DNA of 64,000 bases from Pyrocephalus nanus. Taxonomy: Eukaryota > Chordata > Aves > Passeriformes > Tyrannidae. Position 1 is the first letter of the stretch; the number at the start of each line of letters is the position of its first letter. The stretch is from NCBI GenBank assembly GCA_038380795.1, contig CM076272.1, forward strand, positions 3,291,001 through 3,355,000. Direction: 5' to 3'. Of the stretch, positions 23,053 to 35,490 are shown one piece after another. A model generated the notes under the pieces. That model had not been told where the DNA came from. It saw only the letters and a list, made by a program, of their open reading frames with translations, and ran no database searches. The translations under genes and the position numbers were made by a program.

Positions 23053-25394
23053 GAAACAGCAAGGCAGACATGAGCAAAAGGTGGGCACGGCCACAGCCGA
23101 AGGTTTTGCAGTCCTGGCAGAGATGACAGCAGGGGGAAAGGCATGGCCAATGCAGAGCAGAGGTTCTAATTTTCCAGCTGAAATCCAGCCCCTTGGCTAC
23201 AAGACCATCTCTCCTCCCAACCCCCCGACTTTCCACTTGCTGATTGAACGTGCACAGACTTCTGAGTGGAAAGCCTTGAGGAATCTGTGTCAGACAGCTT
23301 CCTCAGCTTCTTAAAAAAAATAATTTAATATGAAACACATCTATCTACATCCTATTTTAAGCTCTTGAAATTATTCTGTTCCCTGTAGATGGAGCTTGAA
23401 TATAAAGGCTGCTTTGCAAACACAGAGTAGCTGAGCACGGGATGGAGCATCTGGGGGAACCCCGCTTGGGGTCGGCAATGGCGACAGCTCTGTGGGAACC
23501 AGCCCCCTTCCTCTGTGCTCCCCCATCGGCAGAGCAGCTGCTTTCTGTGTGTGACCCCAGGGCCATTTCCTTGCCTCCTACCGTGCCAGGCTGCAAGGGC
23601 AGACCCACACCATTCCCCCCGAGACATAGCACCTGGTCAGACTCCGTCTACAGAGTGCGCAGGAGCCTAAACTCAGGTCTAGGGGGGCTGCAGGGCACGG
23701 GGAGGCTGCCTGGTCTCATCTGGGAAAGACCCAGCCTCCTGCTGCCATCCCTGGAGTGGGCTGGGGGACCTCCCTGGGGAGTTCATGGTCTGGCTTGTGC
23801 CCCAGCCCAAAGCCCTCCCAGCCCACTGGCAGGCGGAACTGGACACTCCCTGTGACACTGCCTCTGTTGCATTTATTTCCTTGTTCAAGCTGTTGTGAGG
23901 AATCAAATCATATTAATATTGTGTATTAGATCTAAGACTACTCCAGCTCATGTTTATATCTATTGTTATGTTACTCTCTGCACTGCTCCCACTAATGCTA
24001 TTTATGGCTATCACCGAACACACCCAATCCATTACTTCCACTGGCTCCATTTGTATCCATCACTGCATATCCTGTACATTACTTTCCCTGCTCAGCACTA
24101 TTTATGGGGCTGGGATACGTTCTGTGCATTCCTGTTATTGCATCTGCTCATATTCAGCATTTCATACAGATATATGACCCAAGGATCACTTTTGTTCCCC
24201 AAATATTATTCAAAATTTCTTTGCCCGATGCAAGGATGGAAGATGATGGACTGGCCATAAAAATGTCCACCAGCACCATCTGGGAAACCACTAGCTTTGG
24301 CACAATGGGTTGTGAGGGCCTGGAGTCCCCACAAAACCCCTCTGTGGTTGCCTCCCAGTGCACTGTCCTACTCCATCCCTTTTCCCTGCTCCCTCTGCAG
24401 TGGGGCTGCTCACTGGGGACCACACAGAGCACATCACCCACAAAGTGAAGAGGTGCAGGGGTGGGAGCTGATCTCTCCAGCTCCCCTGCAGTGCTGCCAA
24501 GCCCCAGGCCAGCACGTCCCAGTCCAGTGGAAAGATTTTCAGTGGGATTGCTTGGGCCTGGGCCAGGCTCCAAAGAGCCATTTGCCGTGTATTTACAATG
24601 CATCATCTCCCATGTCATCACCTCCCTGGTGCTGGGCAGCTGTACAGAGACAAGTGGGGCTGCTGCTACTGTTGCAATGCCACTGGGGTGGGGTTGGGGC
24701 CAGGGCACGCTGCAGGGATGTGCAGGTGCCACGGAGCCAGGATGGCACCCTGGCTGGCACAGGGATTTGCTCCATAGGCTTGTGCTACAGCCCCAGCTGG
24801 GGCTGAGCTGCCAGGGGGTCCCTGTGCCACCTCTCCCTGTGGCCAGGAGCTTCTCGGGGCACTGCTGTTCCACCCGCTTGTAAAAGTGCGCTGGCTCCTG
24901 CAGCCTCCATCAGCCTGTGCTCCTCAGAAACCAATTCCTGTTCCTCACAGCCGTGGTGAGAGAGCCATCAAAGACAGCAAAACACGGCGTGCAAAACAAA
25001 ATACAGTCTGAGGGGCTTAATTATAGCAGGGCTGAAACCACTCAGCTCATTAGTGTGCCAGGCACTGGCCTTATTTGGCTGCGTGCTGGGCCAAAACCTC
25101 TGCTCTGCCTGCGTGTGCCACCGTGTGCTGGTCCCTGCTGGGCATGGGGAGGGTGGAGAGCCGAATTCTGACACAGGGCCCCACGCACAGATCCTGCATC
25201 CCAAGCTTCCCTGGGCCCAATCCCGCCTCTCCACCAGCAGGAAGGGGATTGCACCCTCGGCACCTTCGGTTCATTGCTGTCGTCCCTGCTGGGCAGAGCC
25301 AGAGCTCTGCGGTGTCGATGGGTAAAATATAAGCAAAGAGGCGATGGATGGATGAATGGAGCAGAATCTGTGAGGTGTTACCGACGAGCACCGC

Positions 25395-25560
25395 CCGCTT
25401 GTGCAGAATTAAAGTCTAGACACACCTCACATGTTATTAGTTCTCAGCTAAATTTAAATCCGTGATAAATACAATCCCCGACAAAAACATCCGTAATCTT
25501 AATAGCCAGAGTCACAGGAGAGCTTTGGGAGAAAGACAATAAATAAGCTGGAAAATTCTG
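25395..25560. promoter_or_regulatory. Enhancer-like block in LINGO1 intron 1
   Basis: Unique sequence with CATGTTATTAG, GCTAAATTTAAATCC, CCGTGATAAATAC and CCGTAATCTTAATAG. Several CpGs are preserved in an AT-rich context. It lies about 2.4 kb upstream of the coding exon acceptor. Candidate intronic enhancer; no direct evidence. Confidence 0.28.
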
Positions 25561-28500
25561 AGCTAAGATGAGCTTTAAATCACTTCTGGTTCCCATTTAC
25601 CTCTGCCTGATTTGGAGAGGAATAGTTGCGCCTCAAGGTGAGGTGGATATTAAGAGATGCCCTTCTAAAAATGACTCAAACTGTGATTTCTGTGTGAGCT
25701 GTGGGTCAACAGCCCATGTGTGCCTTTACAGCCCCCTGCACTGGGGCTGTGGGTGGGGGCTGCAGCTGCCTTGAAGGGCTTGGGTGACTGTGGGGACAGG
25801 GCTTGGTGTCACTGGGGGAGAGTGGCCCCTCCCAGTTGCCACCTGCAAGAAGGGCTTTCCACAGATTTCCCAGATTTACTCTGAGGAAGACCCTGAAACA
25901 TGTCCAAGCACCCCTCCAGGGTGCCAGCCACCGCCCCAGCACGAGCTGCCAGGCAGGAGCAGGCCGTGACCGTGATGCAGAGCCCAGCCTGGGAGAGCTG
26001 CAGCCCTCTGGCACGAGCACGGCTCTCCTTCCTCACACACAAAAAAAGAATCGATAAAAAAAGAAGCAGCTGCCAGAGTCGCTGCCTTCAGGCAACGAGC
26101 AAACCCAGCACAACTCATGCTCAGAGCCATGGCAGCCACTGACCCCTGTCTTCACCACCTGCTGCCCAGGGCTGAGGGCTCCAAAGTACAGTCCCTTCCC
26201 CCAGGAAGGTGTTGGACTCAGCCAAGAGGGGCAGATGGACGCACTGGAGTGCACTGCCTCGGTGCTAAATACAGCAGGACCTGCTGAGTGTCTCTGCTTG
26301 GGCTCAGCACTGGAAGGAAAGATACTATTCTGGGCCAGCGCCTGGAAATGCAGCCCGGGGCTGGGCTGGAGAGCTGACATGGGTGGGGTTCGCTCCCTCG
26401 TGGGAGGCACAGGCTGCCCTGGTGCGGGAGGAACAGCCCTGGGAAAACCAAAACTGGGTGATGACCCAAAAGGGTGCCCAGGCTTTGCCCCGGGTGTGCT
26501 CCTGAGGATGCCCCAAGGGCTGGGCCGCTGCCTGGCCATGCCCACCCCTGTCACCGCTGTCCCTGGGCTGTCCCCTGCTCACCGCCCTCGGAATAGGGTC
26601 GGTGCTCCTTGGCACTCAGCGATCTGCTGCACTGACAGCAAGTGAGTGGCAAAAATGCCTGAGTCAGCTCTAAGCCCACCTGGCAGCCATAAATTACCGT
26701 GCAGGAGACGTTCACCCTTGAACCAGATGCTTCTGAGAGCATCGAGCGACAACAGGCAATTTAGGACAAAGCGAGAGCCATATCCCAGTGGGAGGGGGGT
26801 GGGGGGGAAGCCTGCAGTGTTCTGGGGGATCATCTGAGTGTCCCCACCCCATCCATCCCTGCAGGAGCTGACCTGATGCTCCCAGCTCCGCACAGGAGTG
26901 AGCCAGACCCCAGCAGTGCTGGGCATCCTCACTGGGACACAGTGTAGGTTCGGGTCCAGCCATGGGCTCACCCCCATCTCTGCCCTGATAGCTTCATACA
27001 AAGCCAATGAGACACAACCCTCAGTGTCCATGCTCCCATCTCCTCTAAGCTGCTCCAGCTAAATCAAATTTTATTGAACTTGACTACATTTTAGAGATAA
27101 AGACTCCAGGTTTACAAATAAATATTTAACAACCTTTCCTGCTGCTAAAAGAGTTTCTTATCCAGACCCTGGGCTCTGCACTAAGTGTTCCTGTAGCTAT
27201 CTGCAAAGCAGCAAAACAAAGGGAGCAGCTTTAATTTGCCAAACACGTTCGTGCCCATTTCCTCCTCTCTCCATCATTCCCCTGTGTCCAGCACGCATTT
27301 GTGGGCCCTTTTCTATTTGTCTTTCCCTTCTCCTCATCCCATCTGCTCCACCTCCTCCCCTCTTCCCACCCAGTCCCCGGAGTGCAGGCATTGGCAGTAG
27401 CTGCCCAGGCATGGGCAGCAATGGGTGGGAGCATCAGGCAGAGGAGGTGGTTTCCCTCCTGGGATTACTCTGCTCCATGTGGCTAAGAAGAAACCAAAGA
27501 GGGAGAGAATAAAGTGATCCCTGAACGCTGGCAGGGCTGGCTGGTGGGCACAGGGCTGGCTGGTGGAGGCATGAAAACACTGCCACAGTGCAGAGGGCTG
27601 CCCTGTGTCCTGGCCTGGCCCCAAATCTTCCAGAAGCAGCACAGGAGGATGAAAGAATGGGGGAGAAAGAGGCAGAAGATGAGAAGGACCTCTCAGGGTG
27701 GTGGGGACACACGAGCAAGTTGTGCAAGGCAGAGAAGCATGGCAGGTAAGCCAGAGAGGACACCAACCCCCAGCCCCAGCCAGAGCCTCTGCTCCCCTCG
27801 CCCACAGGAAAGCATCGCTCTCTAGCTGGGAGCTCTTGCTCAGCCTCTGGAAGTATCTGCTTTCAGCTGCTCCGAGGCGGGAGCCTGGAATAGGTGTGGT
27901 GCAACCTGATCTGTCCTGGCAGTTGCTTTGAAGCTGGAGAAGAGCATGAAGAAATATTGAAGATGCAAATCCCCTTCCGGCACTGACACTGCCCGGCTGG
28001 CACCACATCCCAGACGTGGCTGGCCCATGGGACTGCCCTGCAAAGGCATTTCCTCATGGAAACAGGGTCTGCCATCCAAAACATGGTGTCCACAGCACCA
28101 CAGTCAGTCAGGGAGGCACCAAGCCAAAGGGCAAGAAGAGCAGAAAAAAAGAGGAGGGGGATCCCCAGGGGAGGAGAAGGGCTCTTACAGGGCTGAGGGG
28201 CTGGGATGCTGTAAAAGAGAATCTTTGGCCCAGCTGTACACTGGTTTAGTTCTGGGCTGTGGATCTGCCTGATCCCACACAGGGACTGCTATGTACAGCA
28301 GGAGGGCAACTGGCAGTGGCCCAGAGGCAACCTGGAGAGTGTTTTTCAGGCTCAGCAGGCAAGTTATTGAAGAAATGGAAAGGAGATCCCAGTCGTCTCT
28401 GCAGGATGCTGAAGCTCAGGACAGATTTTGCTGTTTCTTGCTGTGATCACATCTGTGCAAGAGCTGCTCACCCTCCTCACACCTTTGCTCCTTCATTTTG

Positions 28501-30765
28501 AACATCTTTTCTCTCTTGCTCCACATGCTTCAGCGCCCCATCAGCAAAGAAATCATCCTGACAAGGGATCAATAAGTAATTGTGAAGGCAGTTGTGGATG
28601 CCGGGGGTGTAAAGCCCTGAGCCAGCAAGAGATAAACGAGGAGGATGAGGGTGCAGCACAATGTGGAGCTGGGGCTCATGGCCAGCCATGCTCCCCTACT
28701 CATGGGCAGAGGTGGCTGGGACACGGACTGGCCACTGCTGCCACAGCCACTGCCAGGGGGTGGTTTCCCAGGTCAGGTGAGCCTGGAGGATGCTCTTTCT
28801 TTTCTGCTTGAGAGCCAGAGAGAAGAGTTGTGTTTGCCAGGGGAATACCTCCCATGGATTAACCTTGGGACTCCAAGACCAGAGATTTTTAGGGCTTGAT
28901 CAGCAGTAGAGAGCTGGAGACCAGTGGGTGCCGGGGAAGACATGCACCAGCTAGTTGAATGGGGCTTCCCCTTTTTCTTTCTTTATTTCAGAAAATTTCC
29001 TTGGGATTCCCATCTCTGTGAGTGTGGGCTGGGTCCCCAGGATGCTTTTGGTGCTCACTGAAGGTACCCAGCTCAGCAGGCACTCTGAGCATTGGGCAAA
29101 GGAGGCTCCAGCATAGCATGAGGGTCTCTGTACATGGTTCTTCTTCCCTGCCTGCAGGTGAGAAAGTGGGATGGAAAAACCCCAGGCTCTTCCTCTTAGG
29201 GCTATGGAAACTCTTGCATCGAAGAGGTGAAAGAAAGTCCAATGAGTGTCTGCTGGGAGAGCCGCCAGGGTCACAGTGACATTGCAAAGGCATCTCCTGT
29301 GCTCTGCCTTGATGTGCCCGTGACCCAAATGCCTCCTGTGCTTCCTTGAGCTGCCTTGAAGCACCTCAAGCAGTCCTAGCACCGGTGAGGGCCCTGCCCG
29401 GGCAGCAGCGGTGGGTTTGGGGCTGGCACAGCCCAGGCAGGAGGTTGTCCTACCCAGCAGCTCCGCGTGCCCCCCGTGCTGCCGCGGCGCTGCTGAATCA
29501 GCCCGAGCCCAGCTGCACAGAGCCTGTGCTGGACCCCGCGCCAGTGTCAGGGCAGGACACCACCTGACACGGCATAAAAGCGGCTGCTACAAAGTCACTG
29601 CACTGCCAGAGTGCCCCTTCTCCAGGTCAGGAGCAGATGGCATCGCTGTATGGGCTTGCCTTGATGGCTGGTCTGGTGACAGGGGCTTCCCGCTCCTCCA
29701 ACCCGGGCTCCAGCCCCCGCGGATGGTCCCTAGGCTGCGGCCAGTGCCAGTGGCCCAGCTCTGCCAGGCTGAGACGCTGCTCCTGCCCACCCACAAACCA
29801 CGCCTGGGGGCACCAAAAGGGCAAATTGCACCCTCCCACTGCTTCCAGCCCTTCTTCTCCAGCCACCAGCCTCTGCCCAAAGGTGTCCCACGGCTCCCCA
29901 GAGCTCTGCTCAGTGCCCAGAGCAGGGCTGGGGCACCATCAACTCCAGCAGCAGAAAACCAGGACCAGAAACAGAGATGTGGGAACCCCCCAATGCCTCC
30001 TGCCCTCCTTTATCCCTACCTAAGCAGGACAGCAAATGCCAAACCAGCCCAACACCCTGGTCCCACGAGCCATCAGGGGACAGTGCTGAGGCTTTGGGAT
30101 GTAACCCCTCTAATTGCCACCAGTTCAAGCCCCTGTGTCCCTACTGTATCCCTGTTACTGCTCAAAGGTAGAAACCCCAGATCAAAGTTCCAAAGGCGAG
30201 GGAACAGCAAGCCCAGGGGCGGGACACATTCCTTATGTTTAACTTAAGCTCAGACTGTACTTACAGCACAACTTAGGTTTCCAGGTGACATCCCCTGAAT
30301 GCCCCTACAACCAGCGCAGGATACCAAGTCCAAAGGCTGCATCTTCCCCTGGAAACTTTTGGGACAGTGGCAAGACAACTTCAAAGGACATACAGTGTCA
30401 GCTTTGCTGACCTCAGGGAAACCTGTTGATTTACCTCCCTTTAGGACAGGCCCTGGTATTTTTATACTGCTGCCTAAAATAAGCAGCCTTGGAAGGCTTT
30501 GAGAGGGGCTGAGTGCAGCCCAGACCAGCAGAGATGGCTCTGGGATCACCCACTGGTGGGCAATAAGGCAATGTGTGTGCCATGCTGCCAGGGCACCCGG
30601 CCCTGTGAGCACCATGGCATCAGTAGAGCTGTCCTCGCTCCATATCCTGTGGGGACACAGGGCAGAGGGGGGTGCCAGGCTCAGACAGGAGTGTGGCTGT
30701 GTTTCAAGGCACTGCAAGAGATGGAAGCCCCAGTTCTCTCCATCCACTCCTTCCCACAAGCCAGG

Positions 30766-30860
30766 TCTCTCTCTCTCTCTCCCCCTCCCAGTTATTATTA
30801 AGTTTTGTTCACATAATCGCAGATTTAGTGCCGCAGGAATTTCCAGAGAGAGAGAGAGAG
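30766..30860. repeat. Inverted pair of dinucleotide runs, (TC)8 and (AG)8
   Basis: TCTCTC at 30766-30781 and AGAGAG at 30845-30860 are complementary and separated by about 63 bp. The pair could form a stem of about 15 bp with a large loop. The intervening sequence is unrelated and contains a TTATTATTAAG block. Confidence 0.8.
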
Positions 30861-32189
30861 TGGAGAAAAAGGGAGGTAAAGAAAGCCTGAGATGGCAAAC
30901 AGAGAGAAGATTCTTCTTCCCAGCCTGGCTTTTCCTGGGCTGGTTTTACATGTATAATTCCTTTTTTCCTTTCCCCCTTTCTCACTTGTTTGATTTTTGC
31001 ATTATTTATGGCTTGTCTTCAGGGCCTCTATTTGCTGTTATTGTTTCATTCAACAATAAAATGGATTAGATAAAAACAACAAACTGTGCTGAGGTGCAGC
31101 TGAACCCATGGAACCGGGCAGAGCAGACAAGGGGCTGCCAGCCCTTCCCAGCCCAAACCCCTGCAGGAAGCGAGGTGCTGAGGGATATGGCCTGAGCAGG
31201 ACTTGGGCTCCAGGTGCTCCCAGCCCTGCTGATACAAATCCTTGGCAGGTACAGGGCTGTGCAAAGCACAGTCAGTTTAATCCCCACGAGAAGGGGTGTT
31301 GGCATGCTGGCAGACTCATCCATGCCTCAGCCTTCTCTGCCTTCCAGCACCCGCTGAGCCTGTGGGCATGGAAAAAAAGAGGGATGCCGTGGGGATGGAG
31401 TGGCTCCCCGCTGCCCTCAACAGAGGGCAGCTTTGGGGTGGGTGTGCTGTGTTTTGCTTGAGCTGAAGCCGATTCTTTCTGCCCCTTCCTCCTCTCCCAG
31501 TGCTGTGAATAATAACACGGAGCCTGCACTCTGAGAACAAAAGTAATCACAGGGAAATACGGTGCATCGGAATGCAATCGGAAATGCGAGGCCAGGGCTT
31601 CCATTTCCCTCTACCTTCTGTACTGTTTCCCATTGAAAAGGATAAACAGACTGAGCACAAATCAGTTTAATGGCAGCACCTAATGGCAGCGCAATTCCAT
31701 GTTACCCAGTGCAAACTGTACCTCAGGCCTAAGCAGCAGGCTGGCTCTGTGGGACGGCCACCACACAGCACAGCCCCAGACAAGTGCTGGGGGTCCCCAA
31801 GGCCCCCCCCCAGACTGGTTGCCCTCAGCAGCAGCACTGAAATTGCTGGTTCACCCGGGCACAAGAGGGGCTGGTGTCCCTCTCCGGCCTCGGGGATGCT
31901 CGTGGGCTGTTGCATGCCTGACTCCTGAGAGAAAAGAGGTGTCCCTGTGGGTGTCCCTCACATCCCTGAGGTCCTCGGACTCACTGGGAGCCTGTGGAGT
32001 GCTGTGCCTTGCTGTGTGGTACAGCACACACCCCCGTGGCCAGGGGAGCCAGGCAGGTACAAGCCACAGGGCAGCGCTCCCCGGAATGGCGTCGGCGGGG
32101 AAAGGCTGGGTTCGGGAATGGGAGGGAGAGGTTTGGCTGCTGGAAGGTAAGAAGCGCCTCCAGAGTTCTCAAGCTTCGCTTGCCACCCC

Positions 32190-32470
32190 CAGGTTGCCTC
32201 TGAGGTCTAAATCAGTTGTTTCCCATTTCACACTTGACATCTCAAATCCAAACAAAGAGCTGAAAGAATAGATCACATCAAAATATTTCTGCTTCTCCCT
32301 CCTACGAGAATTCCCCATCAGAGACCAATCCAATTAAGGTGCTGGTTATGAAATTAACCATAATTACTAGAGTGATATTTAATGTTTTGCATTCTGATGA
32401 AGAAACAGAATGGAAATGACAAAAAAAAAATAATTGTGGGTCCCACTGAGATAACTAAGAGCAATTTAGG
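32190..32470. promoter_or_regulatory. Enhancer-like block in LINGO1 intron 1
   Basis: Contains CCAATTAAGGTGC, GAAATTAACCATAATTAC and GAGTGATATTTAATG, with GATGAAGAAACAGAATGG to the right. Dense homeodomain-type cores in unique intronic DNA. Candidate enhancer only. Confidence 0.28.
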
Positions 32471-34539
32471 CTGGGGAGGGAAGAGGCTGCCAGGGGAGCA
32501 AGGGCTGTGAGGGGTGGCAGGGGCTGGGCTGTGTCATGGACACTCATCCCAGGGACCCCACAGCCTCAAGGGCTGGGCTGGGTGCTCATGGCACATCCCT
32601 CAGGGAACCATGGCCTGAACAGGGGTCAGCCCAGCCTGATGGCTGCCCTAGGTATTTTGCTATTTGAGCATCCCTTGGACACTGTTACCAAAGGAAACAC
32701 GTGCCAGGAGGCACAGCCCAGTCCTGCACCTCCTGACCCTGTCCCTGCTCCCTGTGGGGACCCTCTGGCTCACCCACAGGACCATCCCCAGCTCAGGACA
32801 CAGATCCTAGCCCTTAGGCAAAGGACAAGAGTACTTCAGTGGGCAAAGCCTTTGGCCTCTGCTCCTCTGGGGCCCAGGAGAGGCATGTCCATGTGTGGAC
32901 ACGTGTCCACTGCAGGATGCCGAGGCAGTGACTGGCTTATAGAGGCACGTGAATAAAAGGATGGAAAAAACCATGCAGGATGGTTAAACATAACTGTAGC
33001 TGTGCCTAACCATGAGAATGATCAAAACCAAGCCAAGGTCCCCAGCCCCTGCAACAGGAATGCTGAGCTGCTGGCCCAGCTGATCTGTGCTCAGATAGGA
33101 GATGCTGTTTGGATGGGGTACAGGACATGGAGGGCAAGAGATGGTGGCCAAGATGTTTGCAAGGCCAGGGGGAGGACTGAGATGCTGGTGGGGCTCACAG
33201 CAGGGCTCCCCCCAACATGGCCACGCTGCTGTCAATGCACCAACACACTCCATGCATCCCAGGGAACGGCAGGGCCCACAGGGGTCCCATTAGTCGTTAC
33301 TGATTGCTGCTGCTGAAAGGTGGGAATCATTTGGGGCTGAAAGGTGGGAATTGCTCGGGTCTCGCCTAAGCACACGGTTGCTGGGCTCATGCTGGGCACT
33401 TCCCCCACTGTCCCCCCTTCCTAAGCCAGACAGAGTAACCTGCTGCCCTCAGGGATGGAGGGAGCTGCCTGGGCTAAAGAGAAGATGAGGCTCTTGTAGG
33501 CATTTATCATCATTTACTCAATTGCCTGGGTCAGGCTGACAATTAACAGTGCTCAGACACGGCCACCTCTGTGACCCAGCTGTCTCCTGGCTCACAGTGA
33601 CAAGAGGGCAGAGGCCACACCGTGCTGCTGACAGGGAAAGCATTGGGAAGGGTGTTTGTCCCCTGCCCAGTGGGGTAGCCAGCCCCATCCCCAGATACCT
33701 TTTTCTCTCTCTGTATCACACATGCCCTGACATTGTCCAGCAGGCTGCAGGTTCAAACAGCCACCAACACTGGCTGTGAGTAAGGCATGTAGCCAGGCAG
33801 CTGGGACACATGGCAGAGGCACAGGGACCTTTATCCCTGCAGCCATTCCCTGCCATAAGCTCCAATTTTCACTCCCCCAGATGGAGAGAGAGAAAGGGGA
33901 AAAAACTGACTCAGAAGGAAATTGAGGCCACAGCCTTCTGTTGCTTTCTCCCTTCATTTTTCTTGGGTTGTTTGATTTGAGTTAAGCATTTGTAGCCCTT
34001 TTCTCTCTCATCCCAGCCCTCCCTGCTACCTGACAGGTTCTTTTGGCACTTTTCCCACCAAAAGCCATTCCTTGTTGACTCAGTGCATGGGGTGGACAGA
34101 CGAGCAAACACTCGCCCTCACCAAGCCATGCCTCAACCTGCACCTCTGGCTGTGCCCTCTGAACCACCAACAGGGTGATCAGTGGTGAATGTGGGGACAG
34201 TGAGCTCACATTAGCCTGTACCAGGGCAGGAGAGTCCATAGGAGCCAGTGGCACCACTGACATCCATATTAGGGCCAGCACTGCTTCAGCACGCAGCTCA
34301 AGGCGCCACAAGCCCTAGGGCTGGCAGGACTCAGCTCAGGTGACATGGAAAAGTGTCTTTCCAGCAGTTTTCACATCTGAAGCTTCACAACAGAGTTGGT
34401 GGAGTTGTGTTTTCCACACGGACATTCAGAGAGATGTGCCCATTTCCAACCCTGCCTCGAGGGGATGGGGTCCCACCTCCAGCCCTGACGCAGCCAGCCG
34501 TCGTCCAACACACCTCAATCAAACCCCAGCAGGTTCTGT

Positions 34540-34870
34540 TGTGTTTTATAACTCAACAACTGTAATTACGCTATAATCGTGATGTTATCATAAAGTGATT
34601 TATCAATCCCTGAAATAAAACCTCAAGTTGGAGGATTTTATACTTGTTACATACATGGAACGGCACAAACTTCAGCAGCACTACAGAGGCTGTGTTAAGC
34701 AGGACACTAAAGGAACCAGAAGTCCTTCAGTGATGCTGTTAACCTTCCAGTGATAGGAAACAGTGGTAATTAGAGGTATCAGAGAGTAATTACGTTACAG
34801 GTGTAGAGTAACTGCAGTACATTACAGTGTTGCAGCAGTATGGCCATTTGTTTAGTAATTAATCCCTCCA
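34540..34870. promoter_or_regulatory. TAATTA-rich block about 2.4 kb inside intron 1
   Basis: Repeated but non-identical GTAATTA cores occur at about 34561 (TGTAATTACGC), 34767 (GTAATTAGAGG), 34786 (GTAATTACGTTACAGG) and 34856 (GTAATTAATCC). Between the last two is GAGTAACTGCAGTACATTACAG. The multiplicity of one core in 300 bp is the strongest such cluster in the intron. Candidate promoter-proximal neural enhancer. Confidence 0.35.
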
Positions 34871-35280
34871 CAAAAAGGCCCGGAAAACCTGACTCTTCCC
34901 CAGGAGCTGTGCACTCAACTCCCCCAGTCACTTCCTGCCCATCCTGTGAGACCCAGTGAGAGCTGGGGCTGCCTGAGCACTTCCACAGGAAGATGTGGAG
35001 GCTTTAGCCCAGGGGCACATTTCTCTCTCAGCCTTGTTCATCAGCTGAGAGCTGTAGAGACCCCCTCTCCTTCATGGCATTCAGTGATCCAGCGTTTCAG
35101 CCAACGGGTTCCAGGAAGGAGCCAGGAGCAGCAGGTGAGAATCAACTCCCTGAGTCCCAGCCCACTCTGCTGGAATGGTCAGAGAGCTGACTGGGGCTTC
35201 AGCAGGAACCAGGGACCGAGGGAAATGGACGGGGAGGAAGGTGGGGGAAGAAAGGTTTAGTGATGCTGGCGTGGGGCCGG

Positions 35281-35490
35281 GATAGATGCTGTTGGGATGA
35301 GCATGGGTTGGGATCTCTGGCGATGGGCTGGGAATAGCTGCCTTTGGGGTGGGGTTGGGCTCGGAGAGCTGCCTTTGGGGTGGGGTTGGGCTCGGAGAGC
35401 TGCCTTTGGGGTGGGGTTGGGCTGGGATAGCTGTGGTGAGCTAGGGATGGGCTGGGATAGCTGCTGTGGGGTAGGGATGGGCTGGGCAAC
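35281..35490 (+). repeat. 31-bp minisatellite in LINGO1 intron 1
   Basis: Three units starting GCTGCCTTTGGGGTGGGG are nearly identical at 35337-35367, 35368-35398 and 35399-35429, each 31 bp. Diverged units flank them (35430-35459, 35460-35488 and one or two before 35337), all carrying GGGCTGGGATA-like cores. The plus strand is strongly G-rich and the array is likely length-polymorphic. It sits about 1.3 kb downstream of the CpG island in the direction of LINGO1 transcription. Confidence 0.9.

Noticed and set aside
21160..23073. Several plus-strand and out-of-frame open frames inside LINGO1
   Set aside because: Shadows of the highly constrained, GC-rich coding exon.
29411..30247. Plus-strand open frame of 278 codons following a CpG-enriched patch
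   Set aside because: Chance GC-rich frame with no recognisable family; the patch itself is retained only as a weak promoter observation.
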